Source: Pontederia crassipes | Lineage: Eukaryota > Streptophyta > Magnoliopsida > Commelinales > Pontederiaceae | DNA length: 64,000 bases | Direction of reading: 5' to 3' | Assembly (NCBI GenBank): GCA_030549335.1 | Contig: CM060191.1 | Coordinates: forward strand, 52,613,447 to 52,677,446 | Shown: positions 33,860 to 46,064 of the stretch, in pieces | How the letters are laid out: each line of letters opens with the position of its first letter | Position numbering within the stretch: position 1 is the first letter of the stretch | The notes under the pieces: generated by a model | Databases searched by the model: none | What the model saw: the letters and a program-made list of their open reading frames with translations, nothing else | Told to the model about the DNA's origin: nothing | Position numbers and translations under genes: made by a program

Positions 33860-34890
33860 TCATAACTTATTTACATTTATCTCGCTATTTGTTTTATATT
33901 TAAATCTTATATATTATATATACTATATGTTAATCAATAAATTCATTAAATATTATATTAGTATTAATTACACGATTATCAACATATTATCAATAGCGTA
34001 TTATCAACATATATATGTATTAATTACACGATTATATATATATATGTATTTTTACATGATAAGAGTGTTCCAAAATATATAATTTGTTACCTATATTATT
34101 TATGTTATCTATACATATAATATATATAATATCTTAATTATGCATATATTATTATTATATACTTAATCATGAGATTATGATGGTTGATTAAGTGAGTGAT
34201 TTGCTACCATTTTAGCGTCACAGTGGAGACTCAATAGCGTCCACGTAGCGTCTAACTAGAGCCGCCGTTAATGTTGACGCTATGGTGACACTATTGGTGT
34301 CTCTGTAGCGTCGCACATTTGAGACGCAAAAATGTATTAGACGCTAGTTCAGCGCTACGGTGTCGCTAAATGAAACTAGCGACTCAATAACGTCTGTATT
34401 GCGCCTCCTAAGTCGACTTTTTACCTCTCGCTTAATCGGGCACATATAGACATATAAATACGCGTATATGCTTATACTTATATATAATAAGTGCATATAT
34501 ACATATTATTATAACTTAATCTGACACATATAAACATATACACATATATTCACTTCGAATACGTATACATATACACGATATCTATATATATATGACTCGC
34601 ACATGTATAGACATATACATACACATATATATTTATAATACATATAGATAAACACATTGTTGTAACTTAATCTCTCACACGTAGACATATATATACATAC
34701 ACATATATTACATATGTATATATATACACACACAATTTTGTTATATACACATATACATATAGATTTATAATTTTGTATACATACATGATAAATTGTCGTA
34801 AGGAAATAAAACAATTGGAACATGGCACAATGCAATGATACGATACATTGATAAATAAAATTTCATACATACTAAAAAAATTTGAAAAAG
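33860..34890. other. AT-rich spacers of CACTA 2 with one motif block between
   Basis: ATA/TAC microsatellite-like DNA (for example about 34440-34770) flanks the motif block at 34210-34420. Short frames here are low-complexity Tyr/Ile/Cys chains and are not genes. Confidence 0.7.
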
Positions 34891-35062
34891 ACTTTTAATG
34901 AACGTCTCAATGGCGTCTCATTCTTGGGACGCTAAACCCATGGAGACGCCCCTACGATGCTATAGTGTCGCTACGTTATCTTAGCGACACATTAGCTTCT
35001 CTATAACTTCGCACTAGCCGAATTTTGACAGAGTCAGCGCCTACATTGCGTCTATTGGTAAA

Positions 35063-36510
35063 AGTTTAGATGTTTACTTAAGACCTTTGATTGATGAACT
35101 CAAGATGTTGTGGGAGGATGCCGTGATTACCTATGATAAATCTAAAAAGTAAAATTTCATTATGAGAGCCGCATTAATGTTGACCATAAGTGATTTTCCG
35201 ATATATGGAATGTTGAGTGGTTGGAGTACAAAAGGAAAACTTGCTTGTCCCATATGTGAAAAGAATATGAAATCCTTTTATTTGAAAAATTGTCGAAAAG
35301 TTTGCTGGTTTGATTGTCATAGGATGTTTTTGCCATTGAAGAATTCGATGCGTCGTGATCGAAACTCATTTAAAAAGAATACATTCGAGAACACTTTGTG
35401 TCCAACTCATTTGACGGGAAAAGAATTGCTAGAGCAAGTAAACAAGCTTAGTGAAGTTTCATTCAGACTGAAGGCCGGTAGTTATAAGTAAATTGGATTT
35501 GGAAGTGAACATAATTGGGAGAAAAGAAGTATTTTTTGGGAGTTGCCTTATTGGTCTTCAAACTTGGTACGTCATAACTTGAACGTCATGCATGTGGAGA
35601 AGAACGTATTTGACAACATCTTCAACACTATTATGGATGTTAAAGGAAGAACAAAAGATAGCATACAGACTCGCGAAGACATGAAATTAATATGCAAAAG
35701 ACCAGAGTTAGATATCATTCATCTTCAAAATGGTAAATGCAAAAAGCCAAAAGCTACTTATGTCTTGAGCAATGATAAAAAAAAAGTGGTTTTCGAATGG
35801 GTAAAGCAATTGAAATTCCCCGACGGATATGTATCAAACATATCTCATTGTTTTAACTTGGACAATGGGAAGATACATGGGATGAAGAGTCATGATTGTT
35901 ATATTTTTATGCAAAGGATGCTTCCAATTGTCTTTAAATAACTTTTGCCAAAGGCCATATGGGAGATTTTAACAGAATTTTCTATGTTCTTTAAAGAACT
36001 TTGTGCATCCATCGTTCGGAAAGAAGATATATCTCGGTTAGAGGCTTTTATTGTGATTACCGTGTGCAAAGCTGAGAAGATATTTCCACCTTCTTTCTTT
36101 GATGTGATGGAACATTTGATTGTACATCTACCATATGAAACAAAAATTGCTGGTCCAGTTCAGTATCGATGGATGTATCCTTTCAAAAGGTACATGTTAT
36201 ATTTGAAAAGGAAGGCGAAGAATAAGGCAAAAATTGAAGGCTCCATATGTGAAGCATATTTCATTGAGGAGGTGTCAAACTTCACTTCAAAATACTTTGA
36301 GCCACACATACAATCACGACACACCCAAGTTCCAAAAAACGATGATGGTGGTGAAGGAGAAGTTGACATGAATATTTTATCCATCTTCAAGTACCCATGT
36401 TGACTTCTTGGTGTAGGACAAAAAGTTATCTTGAAAGACAGAGATCTCACTGCCGTTGAGAATTATGTTCTTGCAAATTGTCTCGAAGTGACGCCATATC
36501 TCGAGTAAGG
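35063..36510 (+). pseudogene. TNP2-like CACTA transposase, N-terminally deleted, with DUF4218
   Basis: The frame enters in mid-protein (LDVYLRPLIDEL, then SGWSTKGKLACPIC) right after a subterminal repeat block, so everything before is deleted. It continues with LPYWSSN, LNVMHVEKNVFDNI and TKDSIQTREDMK, the C-terminal part of transposase family tnp2. The DUF4218 region follows, with SRLEAFIVITVCKAEKIFPP and PVQYRWMYPF, and ends at about 36510 (ENYVLANCLEV). In-frame stops stand at 35150, 35489, 35939 and 36401. Intact TNP2 cuts the CACTA ends. Confidence 0.88.
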
Positions 36511-36593
36511 CAATTTGTTCTATTTGTTATATAATTTAAGGTTAATTGTTGCTATATGATTGTATTAATTGAAAACTATGAATTTAGAAAATT

Positions 36594-37506
36594 TGAAGAA
36601 TTATAGCGAGAAATCGATCCGCTAGTTTCTAACGATGAGTTATTGAAACTACGAGACAAACATTTTGCCGACTGATTGAGATGTGAAATGAGAAATCTTT
36701 CTGCTTGTTCTTAATTTTTATAAGTTCTTAATTGTTTTAAGAAAGTTTTTAGTTATTTTTCTTGTAGGTTATTAATGGCTCAATCATAGAGAACAAAATA
36801 CGAGATCTCGGTCATAGCCCGAAGAAATAAGTTCTTAGCTATTGCGGTGTCATTTTCAATGGATATCGGTTCCATACAAAAGAATATAGTCGACAACGTT
36901 CAACTATTAATAGCGGCATATGTGTTCTAGGAAGCATGTACGTGGACGATGACTTTGATTACTACTGTGTTATAGAAGACATCCTAGAATTGTCTTATTT
37001 GGAAAAAATCTAACAAAGTCGTGGTGCTAAAATGTTGTTGGTTCGATCCAGAGAAAGGAGTTCGGATCGATCAAAAGTTTAAATTGGTGGATATTAACCC
37101 TCGGTCGAGACTTCAGTCATACGATCCATTCGTATTGGCGGAACAAGCACAACAAGTGTACTACACTAAGTATCCATCGAAAAGAACCAAGGATGAATGG
37201 TGGGCATCATGCAAGGTGAGGAGTAGACTATTCTTAGCAGAAACAATGGTAGATGACAATGAAACATCATCCGTACACAACGATGTGCCCATGGACGATT
37301 ACTATCAAGAAGATAGAGTGAATGAGACGATTGATGTGGCTGATGGAGTTGAGAACTTTCAATTGGTCGATGACGTTGAGCCAATGGAAGAGTTCAATTC
37401 AAATGACCTCTTGGATGTGAACTTTGATAATTTTGTTGACGATGACTCGAACCAAGATTATAGCGACGATGATGAAAATGAATCAGAATACGAAACAAGC
37501 GAATGA
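36594..37506 (+). pseudogene. DUF4216 region of CACTA 2
   Basis: Broken frames show IIENKIRDLGH, then NGYRFHTKEYSRQ and NSGICVLGS, then DYYCVIEDILEL. An open frame at 37021-37506 continues VLKCCWFDPEKGVRID, RLQSYDPFVLAEQAQQVYY and WWASCKVRSRL. That frame ends in an Asp/Glu-rich acidic tail (DDDSNQDYSDDDENE). This is the domain that typically follows TNP2/DUF4218 in plant CACTA genes. Several stops interrupt the first half. The reversed CACTA 1 has a shorter relative. Confidence 0.85.
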
Positions 37507-37591
37507 ATCCCGTAGTTATTCTAATGACATAAGCTTTTTATTTTTTTAAGTTATATATGGTTACCGATAATAAGAGAAGTTTTTTTCAGTC

Positions 37592-39900
37592 ATGGTTACT
37601 AGGGGTCAAGCATCTGGGTCATCTTGCTCTTCCAAGCATTCATTCCAGATGAGTCAACCATCACAACCACCAGGTAATATATTTATTGTCAGCTGCTTAT
37701 TTATAGTTGATTATAATAGTTTCATTCCTTTTTTAATAATATCAGTTCCTCCGCCGCCGACGGGGCACGTAGCCGGTTCGTCACATAGTAGGCGATCCAT
37801 TAGTGGGTTGCTCAGCGTATCACTCCAGGTACGTGACACATAGTAGGCGATACACTATAGGAGATAGAGTTTTTTAAATATTTTGCTTTTGTGACAGTTG
37901 CTCCACCATCGACGGGGAACATAGTCGGTACGTCTCGATCGCACGATGACGATCGTCATGTCACACTAGGTTATTTTTTGTATATTCCATAATTTTATAT
38001 AGGAGCCAAATTTTATGTATTTTCTTATGATGACAATTGCTACCCCACCGCCACCGCCGAGAATATCAGACGCTTCACCACATTCTAGCGTTGACGAGCG
38101 AATCTTACGCCAGGTGATATATTTATTATTATTGATATTTCTCAATTAATTATAATTCTTCTTTTTTAATAATGTCAATTGCTAGCCCGCCGATAGCACA
38201 AGCACTTGGCTCAATTCATTCAGACGAGCGGACTGCCCTGATCATGCGGTACACATCAATCGAGGTGAGAACATTACCATAGATCTATCAATTATCACAA
38301 TTTTAATTTGGTATGACACTAATGATTTATTATGTATTAAGGCCCGTAGATGATGTCGGACCTTCACAGCCTACCCCAGTTGTACCGGATGATGATTCCT
38401 CTTCGAGTGATGAAGAGGGGTTACACGATAATGAGGTGGTCACTGTGAATAATATTGCTCGACCGTAAGTTAAATAAGTTGTACAAATTTTGTTGTAGTT
38501 TTGGTTATTATTGAAAATTAATTCTTCTTTGTAATTGGCAGGACCACTTTCATACCCGCTAGTACCGTGCGAGATGTCAGTGCTCTCATTCTTTCCCACT
38601 TGTCGGAAGGGGCAGGATCCTGGAAAGATGTCCCAATTCAAGTGCGGGATGACATCTTTCGAGCCTTTACGGTACGATCTTCTATTTGTGTTACATAATT
38701 GGATTTATATTATTTCAAAAGTACTAAGTTTTAACATATTTTACAGGAGGAAAATCAGTTTCATCCTGATCTTAGTTTAGGGACGATCCGGAGAGCTTTT
38801 GAGGATGTCATTACGAAACACCTCCGAAATCGATTATACAAGTTTCGCAAGGTCATCACATCCGTTGGCCTCACTTTGGAGCAGGGCATACAAAGATGCC
38901 CAAGGCATATTAGGCGCTCTGTTTGAGAGTCCTTACGTAGGAAGTGGTAAGTATGTTTGCTTTTAAATTATTTTTATTAAATTTATAATTTTTGAAAGTC
39001 TAAGTATTTGATGTTCATAAAGGATGGATGAACGATGGCAAAGAAAGCCGGAAAAGGCAAGAGTTAACCATTTTTCGAAGCCCGAGGCACACATCCACAC
39101 AGGGGGGTCGATGCGATTTGACGAGCATCGACGGCGCATGGTAATTTACATATAAATTCAAGTTATCAACCCTTTTGACTTATACTTGTGTTATCAAATT
39201 TGAACCTTTATGGTAGGAGGAGAAAAAATGCGGTACCATAACTTTCGCGCGGTCTATGAGGCCATGCATAAGAGCCGGAAGACAAACGGCCTAGTCACGC
39301 CCACTGCTCGTAGGCTTCTGGTAAGTCTCATGACATGGTCATTTGGTTCTTGACGTTAGTGCACTATTTTTGAAATACACAATGTTTAAATTTTTTAGGA
39401 TGAGTATAATGCGAAAATGGCTAAAAAGTATGAAGATGATCCGAGTACTTAGCCACTAAGTAATGTTTCTTCGTTGGTTTAGTCATGTTTTTAATTTATG
39501 TGTTTCTTGATATATAATTTATATATTATATGATTGTATAATTTTTCTATTTTGTAGAGGACCCTACTGTTTGGGAGGAGGTGGCCGACACGATACGAGG
39601 GAGACACTTGCGTGGCCTCGGCACAGCCGGTCAGATACCTAGGAGGATTGGAGGATATGCAGAAGGTGCATCTGCTCCGAGCTCATCCGCTGCACCTGAT
39701 ATGATGCAGCTATCACAATAGCTATCACAGCAGTTATCAGCGCAGATATCGCAGCAGTTATCAGCAAGTGTCATAGCAGGTGTCGCAGTAGTTGGCTCCT
39801 CTATTGCAGGTGATTCAGGGATTGATCCCAACGCAGAATCCATCCCCGCGAGGCCATGGACCGAGCACGTCTGGGTTGAACGTCCAGAATGATAACAATA
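37592..39900 (+). pseudogene. TNPA-like transposition protein gene of CACTA 2 (PF03004 type)
   Basis: ATG at 37592 starts MVTRGQASGSSCSS. Several short Pro-rich exons follow (VPPPPTGHVAGSS at about 37745, then related blocks near 37900, 38040 and 38185). The core has TTFIPASTVRDVSAL (about 38540), GAGSWKDVPIQVRDDIF, then FHPDLSLGTIRRAFEDVI and LYKFRK. The next exon carries NHFSKPEAHIHTGGSMRFDEH, characteristic of the plant En/Spm transposase family, then a final exon with GGYAEGASAPSSS and QLSQQL repeats (about 39650-39780). Several exon frames contain stops. Splice sites were judged by eye. Confidence 0.75.
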
Positions 39901-40134
39901 ACTCCCAAACCTAGGATAGAAAACAAACTATGCATTTGTTACTTATAAACTTAGATATACATATAGTTTGTTAGTTCGGTTTACTAGTTTTCGTATTCTT
40001 ATGTTATATATTATGCTTGTGATGGTTTTATATTGCCTGTGATGAATATCAATGCATTTTGAAATGCATTATAAATTGTATGGTGTGGGAAGGGAAAAAA
40101 TGAGGCTGGGACGGGTAAAAAAATGTGCAAGTAG

Positions 40135-40586
40135 CGACTTCATAGTGTCGCATTTGCGTCGCAATACGATGTCAATGCTGATTTAAATATATCGTACTTA
40201 GCGCCATCTTAGCGTCTCATTGGCGACGCGTACAACATGATTTTTGCGTCACTTCAGCGCCTTCCTAGCGCCTCGACTAGCGACTCATGGGCGCCGGAAT
40301 AACGCCTCATATCTAGCACCTCTTCAGCATCGACTTAGCGACGCACATATTGTACGCACAGTCGGAAAACACGTGTCTTAATAACGTCGAGATGGCATCA
40401 ACAGGTGGCGCTAGTAGCGTCTCATTTTCTTTAATGCGATTGAGACGCTATTAGCTATCGATTTTCAGTGTCCCCCGTTTGCGGCGCCATTTGGACGCTA
40501 ATGAGACGCTCTTCACAACGGACACGTAATAGCGCCTCCTTAGCGTCACGTGTGTTGGGTCACTAATAGACAGATTTCTTGTAGTG
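40135..40586. repeat. Subterminal repeats and right terminus of CACTA 2
   Basis: Repeated tagcgtc, gacgct, agcgcct and relatives run up to the terminal tttcttgtagtg. Confidence 0.82.
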
Positions 40587-41328
40587 AAAGGATACTAATG
40601 TATGTCCCCTTCTCATTAATGTTATGAATGAAGATATTAAAGTAAAGCAAGATAAATTATGATATGAGTTAGCATAATGATAAGTTATGATATGCCTTGG
40701 CATAATGTTAATGATGTTATATGCTTATTTTATCTTATCATACTGATTTGTTCACATGTCATGTAGAGTGCATATGTAGTTCATAGCATGTATATGTTCT
40801 ATGTTTCATTATGAAGTGATGCAAATGCCATGAAATGTAGAGATCATGTTATAGGATCATAGCATACATGAACCTCAACATATTCTAACGAGAGAAATTC
40901 CCTGCACCTCATGGATCCGTGCAGGTATGGACGAGATATAGGTTCGATGACAAGAGCCTCGTGACAACGAGATTACACATGTGACGATCGGACCATGACA
41001 CAAGTTATCTTATATGATGAACTCCTTTGAGGGTCAAGTATGCATGACTTATGTGCCTTTAAGTCATGAACCTTTATGTGAACTCATTTATCTAATATGA
41101 ACCGTATGTTGGGTCTTATGTTAGAGCCTATGTGGCCCATAGGCTAGTATGTTATATTGGGATTTATGTGTTAAGAAGTCTTTCGTTGTTTTATGTTAGT
41201 ATTATGTTTGTTATTATTATGTTTTTACTGTGATATTTTATGAAAACAAGATATGAAGAATGAGGTAAAAGTAATGCCGCCTAGGGTTCAATCTCTAACT
41301 TAGGGCCAAATTTTGGGGACGTTATAAT

Positions 41329-41341
41329 TGGTATCAGAGCC
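41329..41341 (+). other. Primer-binding site of copy A, initiator tRNA-Met type
   Basis: TGGTATCAGAGCC follows the LTR end after two bases. It is the standard complement of the plant initiator tRNA-Met 3' end used by many gypsy and copia elements. Confidence 0.9.
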
Positions 41342-41519
41342 ATAGTTTTGGCTCTTAGGTATTAAGTCTTAGGATGTGTAAGCCATAGGTTGGTTAAAAT
41401 GTGTAAGTGTAAAGTTCATGTGCAATCGTTATGAGGTGTCACCGAGTCTAAAGGTATATGTTCTCATATGTTAAGCTCATGCTAATGATGTTGCTATGTT
41501 TATTTAAATATGGATGTAG

Positions 41520-43845
41520 ATGCCACCAAGACGACAATTGCAAATGAGGATGGTGAAAGAAATACCTTTCTTGATGGATTGATTCGAGCGGCACGGAATG
41601 CCCAAAGAAACAATGACCGGATTACTTTATCAAAAGGTTCATAAGGCTTGACCTCCGAGGTTTGATGGGGAGGGAGGGCCGGAGATGGCTGAAGCATGAA
41701 TTGAGAAAATAGGAGATATCCTAAAAGTTATGGAATGTCCCGAGGACTGCATGTTGATGTATGCTACTCATCGCCTTTATGATCAAGCCAAAGTATGGTG
41801 GAAGTCTCTTTTGAAGACCACATTTGAGAACGAGGAAGATGTTGATTGGAAAAACTTTGCAGAGGCATTTGAAACTCGCTTCTACTCGGACTATGTCAAG
41901 GAGAAGAAGAGAAATGAGTTCCTCAATCTCACCCAAGGCAATATGACCGTTGACCAATACATGAGCACTTACCTCAAGTTGGAGAAGTATGGAGCGCTTA
42001 ATGAGAATGAGCTAAGGAGGACTAAGATGTTCATTTATGACTTGAATCCCAAGCTAAGGTCATGAGTCATTAGTGGACGTTGCACTACATTGAAGGAGGT
42101 GGTGGGACTTGCCGCCGAACATGAAAGGGACTACAATGAGAAGAATATTGCCAAGGACAAAGCAATCAATAAGCATGAAGAGAAAGCACAAGGGAATAGT
42201 CCAAGGAAAGCATCCTACCATTCTCCAAAGAAGGAAGAGCAAGCTAAGGGTTCATGTCACCATTGTGGAAGGTACCATCCCAGTGAATGTCGCATCATGG
42301 CTGGGACATTCTTGCAATGTGGCAAGATGAGCCACCATATAAGAAATTGCTCGGAAATGTGTAGGGACAACATCGACAAGGGAAAGATGGTTGCAAACCT
42401 GTCAAGAGCTCCGACAAAGGTATTTGCATAGGAAGTTGATGAAACTACCCAAGCACACGATGTGATCCAAGGTAATATCCTTGTCGCCGAACATTATGCA
42501 AATATTCTTTTTGATTCAGATGCAACACATTCTTTCATATCTAATGCATTTATTTGAATGTTTGAAGTTAAGCCTCTAGTCACCAATTGTCAATTAGAAG
42601 TAGTGACTTATACATGAATGGTAACTAGTAAAAGATATGTCCATAATGTGAGATAGGTAGGAAGAGTTTTTCTTGTGATTTCATCTTGCTTCCTATGATA
42701 GATTATGATGTAATCTTAGGGATGGATTGACTATCCTATGATAATGCTCATATGTATTGTAAAAAGAAGAAAATTTTTATAGGTGATCACCATGGGACAC
42801 CTACGATGATTAGAGGAATTCCCTTTAAGGAAGCCAAAGTGTTGATTTCAGCAACTAAGGCAAGTAAGATGACCAAGAAAGGATCAAGAAGATTCTTGGC
42901 AAGTGTTCTCTAGATGGATACACAATCGAAGGCACTTGAGTCCTTGGATGTGGTAAGAGAATATCCCGACATCTTCCCGAAAGACATAACGGGATTGCCT
43001 CCAAGAAGAGAAATTGAGTTCAATATTGAACTACTCCCAAGCACCGCATCTATATCAAAGCCATCTTACCGAATGACCCCAACGAAAATGCATGAGTAAA
43101 AGACCCAATTGCAAGAGCTTTTAGGCAAACGATTTATTAGGCCAAGTGTCTCACCATAGGGTGCACCAGTACTCTTTGTTAAGAAAGAACCGCATGTGCG
43201 AGTTCCCCCGCATATGGTTCTGAAAGATGGTTCCTTAAGGTTGTGCATCGACTATCGAATGCTCAATAAGGTGACGGTGAAGAACAAGTATCCATTATCA
43301 AGGATCGATGATCTCTTTGATCAATTATCCTCGTCGTCAGTTTTCTCAAAGATCGACCTAAATAGTGGTTACCACCAATTAAGAGTAGTCAAGAAAGACG
43401 TTCCAAAGACATCATTCCGATAAATGTATGGTCACTATGAGGTTTTGGTTATGCCTTTTGGACTAATAAATGTGCCCGTCGCATTGATGAATAGGATCTT
43501 TCATCCATATTTGAATAAATTCGTAATTGTGTTCGTGGATGACATCCTCATCTACTTATCAAGTCCGGAAGAGCATCGAAACACCTCTGAATTGTGTTGG
43601 AGACATTAAGGAGAAACAAGCTTTATGCCAAATTTTTTAAGTGTAAAATTTGACTTGAAAAAGTGACATTCCTTGGACACATTGTATCAAGGCATGGAGT
43701 GTCCGTGGACCCGATAAAAGTAGAAGCGGTGATTGGAATAGACCCAAGAATGTGATCAAGATTAGAAGTTTCTTGGGACTAGTCGGGTATTATAGAAAAT
43801 TTATCCAAGACTTTTTCAAGATAACCACATCTATGACTGATGTGG
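41520..43845 (+). pseudogene. Gypsy gag-protease-RT remnant, copy A
   Basis: Gag begins MPPRRQLQM and has the capsid-like segment AKVWWKSLLKTTF, EFLNLTQGNMTVDQY and ENELRRTKMF. The zinc knuckle region is CHHCGRYHPSEC, then FLQCGKMSHHIRNC, in which the first Cys of the second knuckle has become Phe compared with copy B. The protease motif reads FDSDATHSF where DSGATHSF is usual, so the active-site loop is altered. RT motifs are [12 protein letters not shown] (about 43232), [22 protein letters not shown] and FVDDIL (about 43535), then GHIVSRHGV and FLGLVGYYRKFI. There are many stops. The sequence stops at about 43845, before RNase H and integrase. Confidence 0.85.
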
Positions 43846-43941
43846 AGAATTGTAGTCTATATTTTCACTATTATTCCGCATGAATATAACACGTAAACAC
43901 ATGCATAGCACCAATTTAATACATTTCAAATATTCTCCACA
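43841..43941. repeat. 101-bp segment bounded by TGTGGAGAAT / ATTCTCCACA
   Basis: A 10-bp perfect inverted repeat bounds the segment, which lies exactly where the gypsy RT sequence stops. No target duplication is visible. It may be a tiny MITE or the start of another truncated element. Confidence 0.4.
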
Positions 43942-45292
43942 TCCATGTTTATCTACGTATCACTTTTATTTCTTTTTGCTATTCTGAAAACTCATTTGGG
44001 TAAGTGTCTCTTGCAGGAAGCTGATGAGCTTCAAGGGATGAGGTAGAGCGGTCGATGCAGCATACACTATTCTCTGCACGAATGAAGGAAAAACTGCTTC
44101 TAGGCGACAGAAAAAGCCAAAGAAACCAACAGCAAACATCCTTCACACATGGGGACCAGCCAACTCCCTTACTCCCATGATGCAAGGAAGCTTCCTGAAC
44201 GACGGGGACCACCGAAAAAGCTATGGACGATATAATGTAGGAGGCAGGGAGCAGACGGAAGAGAAGAGCAGACAAGAGGAATAGAGGATAACTACAAAAG
44301 GAGGAGGATGAGGCCGAAAAAGGGGGCGACTCTGGAGAGTGCATTCGAGGATTGAGAGAGAAACTGAAAGTTAGAAAGAACAATGCCAATGGCGATTTGT
44401 GGGAAAATGTGCGTTCCCTTCACGAACTGTAACTAACTGGCCCTGCTGAGGTCAGGAGGTGCCCTATGTGCTTTGGATTTACGTTCTTTAGTCGCACTTT
44501 CATCTTGTTGCTTTTCATGATCTGAACCGAATGTTGAGCTTGTGTATGGTTTTAATGATATTTGTTTGATCCATGTTTCATTGTATAGCTCTTTACTTTT
44601 CGAATCTATATTTGAATTTGAGCTCGTGAATTGTCTTCACCTTGCACCCCCGACCATAGGGATGTTAAAGACTACGCGATCGAATGTAGAGAAATCGAGC
44701 TTTGGTGAAGACCTGTGCGGTTTCCCTATTTACCTTGCAGTTGTAAGCTAGAGGAGTTCTTGAATCATTGTTGCCTTTTTATTCTATTAAATTAGAATTT
44801 TACTAATTAATTTGTTTGATGTTTTTAGAAAAATTATACATATTTGAATTTATATTACATTATAATATTTTTAATTTATATTATCTCACTAATCACTTTT
44901 AATTTTTCTATTTAATCATGTTGTAATAATATGTTTTTCTATTTTTTATAGTATTGACTAATACATTAAAATTTTAAATAATAGTACATTATAGTTATTT
45001 TAATTAATTGAAAATGATAGATTGATTATTAGTTCTGATCTTTTATTCAAACACCTATTAGAACTTATCTATACAAACATCTTTTTATTCTTCATCATTG
45101 CACTTTTCATCTAACTATCAAATTGAAATTTTTTTGTTTAATCAATTAGTTAAAAAAAGCATTAATTCTTGCATCCAAATACGTGAAGAATCGAGTTGGA
45201 GGTAAAACTACCCGTGCTAGGGGAATCGGGAGTGGAGATGAGACAACAAGGGCAGGGGCAAGACTCTGTCTCCTATTTGGAATGGGTGTGGA
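43942..45292. other. Unclassified DNA between the two gypsy copies
   Basis: The first 800 bases are of mixed base composition and contain a splice-like gggtaagtgtctcttgcagg, but no coherent protein on either strand. From about 44760 to 45180 the DNA is AT-rich and featureless. I cannot assign it to a family. Confidence 0.4.
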
Positions 45293-45394
45293 TGTAATAT
45301 TCTAAAAGAAAGGAAATAAAATAAATAAAAGAAATCTATAGCCATTTAAGGCCCATGTATGAAGCCCACTATCTAATAAGCCCCAAGCCTAAAG

Positions 45395-45400
45395 TATAAA
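45395..45400 (+). promoter_or_regulatory. TATA box of the copy B LTR
   Basis: TATAAA in aaagTATAAAtatgc, about 100 bases from the LTR start and followed by a CT-rich leader. The reversed solo LTR has the aligned ggtataagta. Copy A has lost this stretch. Confidence 0.5.
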
Positions 45401-46064
45401 TATGCTCTAAACCTTAGCTAACACCTCACTTTTTCTCTCCCAACACCCCCACACACCCCCAGCCGGCTGCACCTCTCCACTCTATCCATCTCTTTCTTTC
45501 TCACCTAACTCCCTTTTGCTTTTGCCCATCATCAGTCGAGAGCAACCCATTTTCCCCTCTTATTCTCTCACCTTCCCTCTCTCCTACTCACTCTCACTCA
45601 CAACAACAACATCTCTCCCCTTCTTCCTCTCCCTCTTTACCTCACATCATTCACATTATCAGGTGGTAGTAGCAAGAGAGGAGGGAAAGGAAGGTGCGAC
45701 CACAACAAGAAGGAGAAGAAGAGGAGGAAGAAGGAAGAAAGAAGAAGGAAAAGAGAAGAAGAAAGTATTAGGATTAAGATTAGGATTTTAACTTAAATTC
45801 TAAATGTATGTTGACGGGATCGAAACCCTCCTATTCAACCTTATTGATGTATTGACACTTGGATTAATGGTTTGTAAGACCAAACTAGGTCTTCTTAATG
45901 CATGATTAGGGGATGTATTTGATGGCTTAAGTCAAGTCATTTCTTTATTATGATTATTGTTTCATTAATGATTATGCTTAGAATCATGATGTTCATGTTC
46001 ATTTATGATTTAGTTATGATTATAGTACTCATTTGTCAAATAGAAATGTGATTAGTAGATTATA

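Larger units (their letters stand above)
33489..40586 (+). mobile_element. CACTA element 2 (7.1 kb), TSD AAA
   Basis: It starts CACTACAATAAAA and ends TTTCTTGTAGTG, with AAA on both sides (33486-33488 and 40587-40589). Copy B of the gypsy element has the uninterrupted site cacataaaagga at about 58055, which proves the boundaries. Subterminal gacgct/agcgtc arrays occur at both ends. Genes on + are a TNP2 transposase fragment, a DUF4216 region and a TNPA-like gene. The N-terminal half of TNP2 is deleted and the rest has stops, so the element is not autonomous. Confidence 0.92.
31779..41326 (+). repeat. 5' LTR of copy A, interrupted
   Basis: The segments 31779-33488 and 40587-41326 align with the LTR of copy B and with the solo LTR. 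Shared words are gattatgcttagaatcatga, tccgtgcaggtatgga and the end ttggggacgtta. The first bases of the LTR are missing at the LINE junction. Clusters of decayed cacgaccgtg motifs lie at about 32460-33060. Confidence 0.75.
31779..43845 (+). mobile_element. Tekay/Del-like Ty3/gypsy element, copy A (truncated)
   Basis: It comprises a 5' LTR interrupted by a MITE and by CACTA 2, an initiator tRNA-Met primer site, and gag-protease-RT remnants. It stops just after the RT connection region; RNase H, integrase and the 3' LTR are missing. The zinc knuckle and the RT motif FVDD support Ty3/gypsy. The exact lineage (Tekay/Del) is inferred from gag style and long LTRs. The same gag and LTR recur in copy B (45293-59957). 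Confidence 0.8.

Noticed and set aside
34509-34870. Tyr/Cys/Ile-rich minus frames at 34.5-34.9 kb
   Set aside because: They are translations of ATA/TAC microsatellite DNA within CACTA 2.
44000-44390. 136-codon minus frame between the gypsy copies
   Set aside because: Low-complexity Ser/Phe-rich chain with no recognisable domain. The region looks like unclassified repeat DNA.
45516-45791. 91-codon frame in the gypsy LTR leader
   Set aside because: It is a CT-rich then GA-rich leader translated as Ser/Leu and Arg/Lys runs, downstream of the LTR TATA box. No evidence of a protein.
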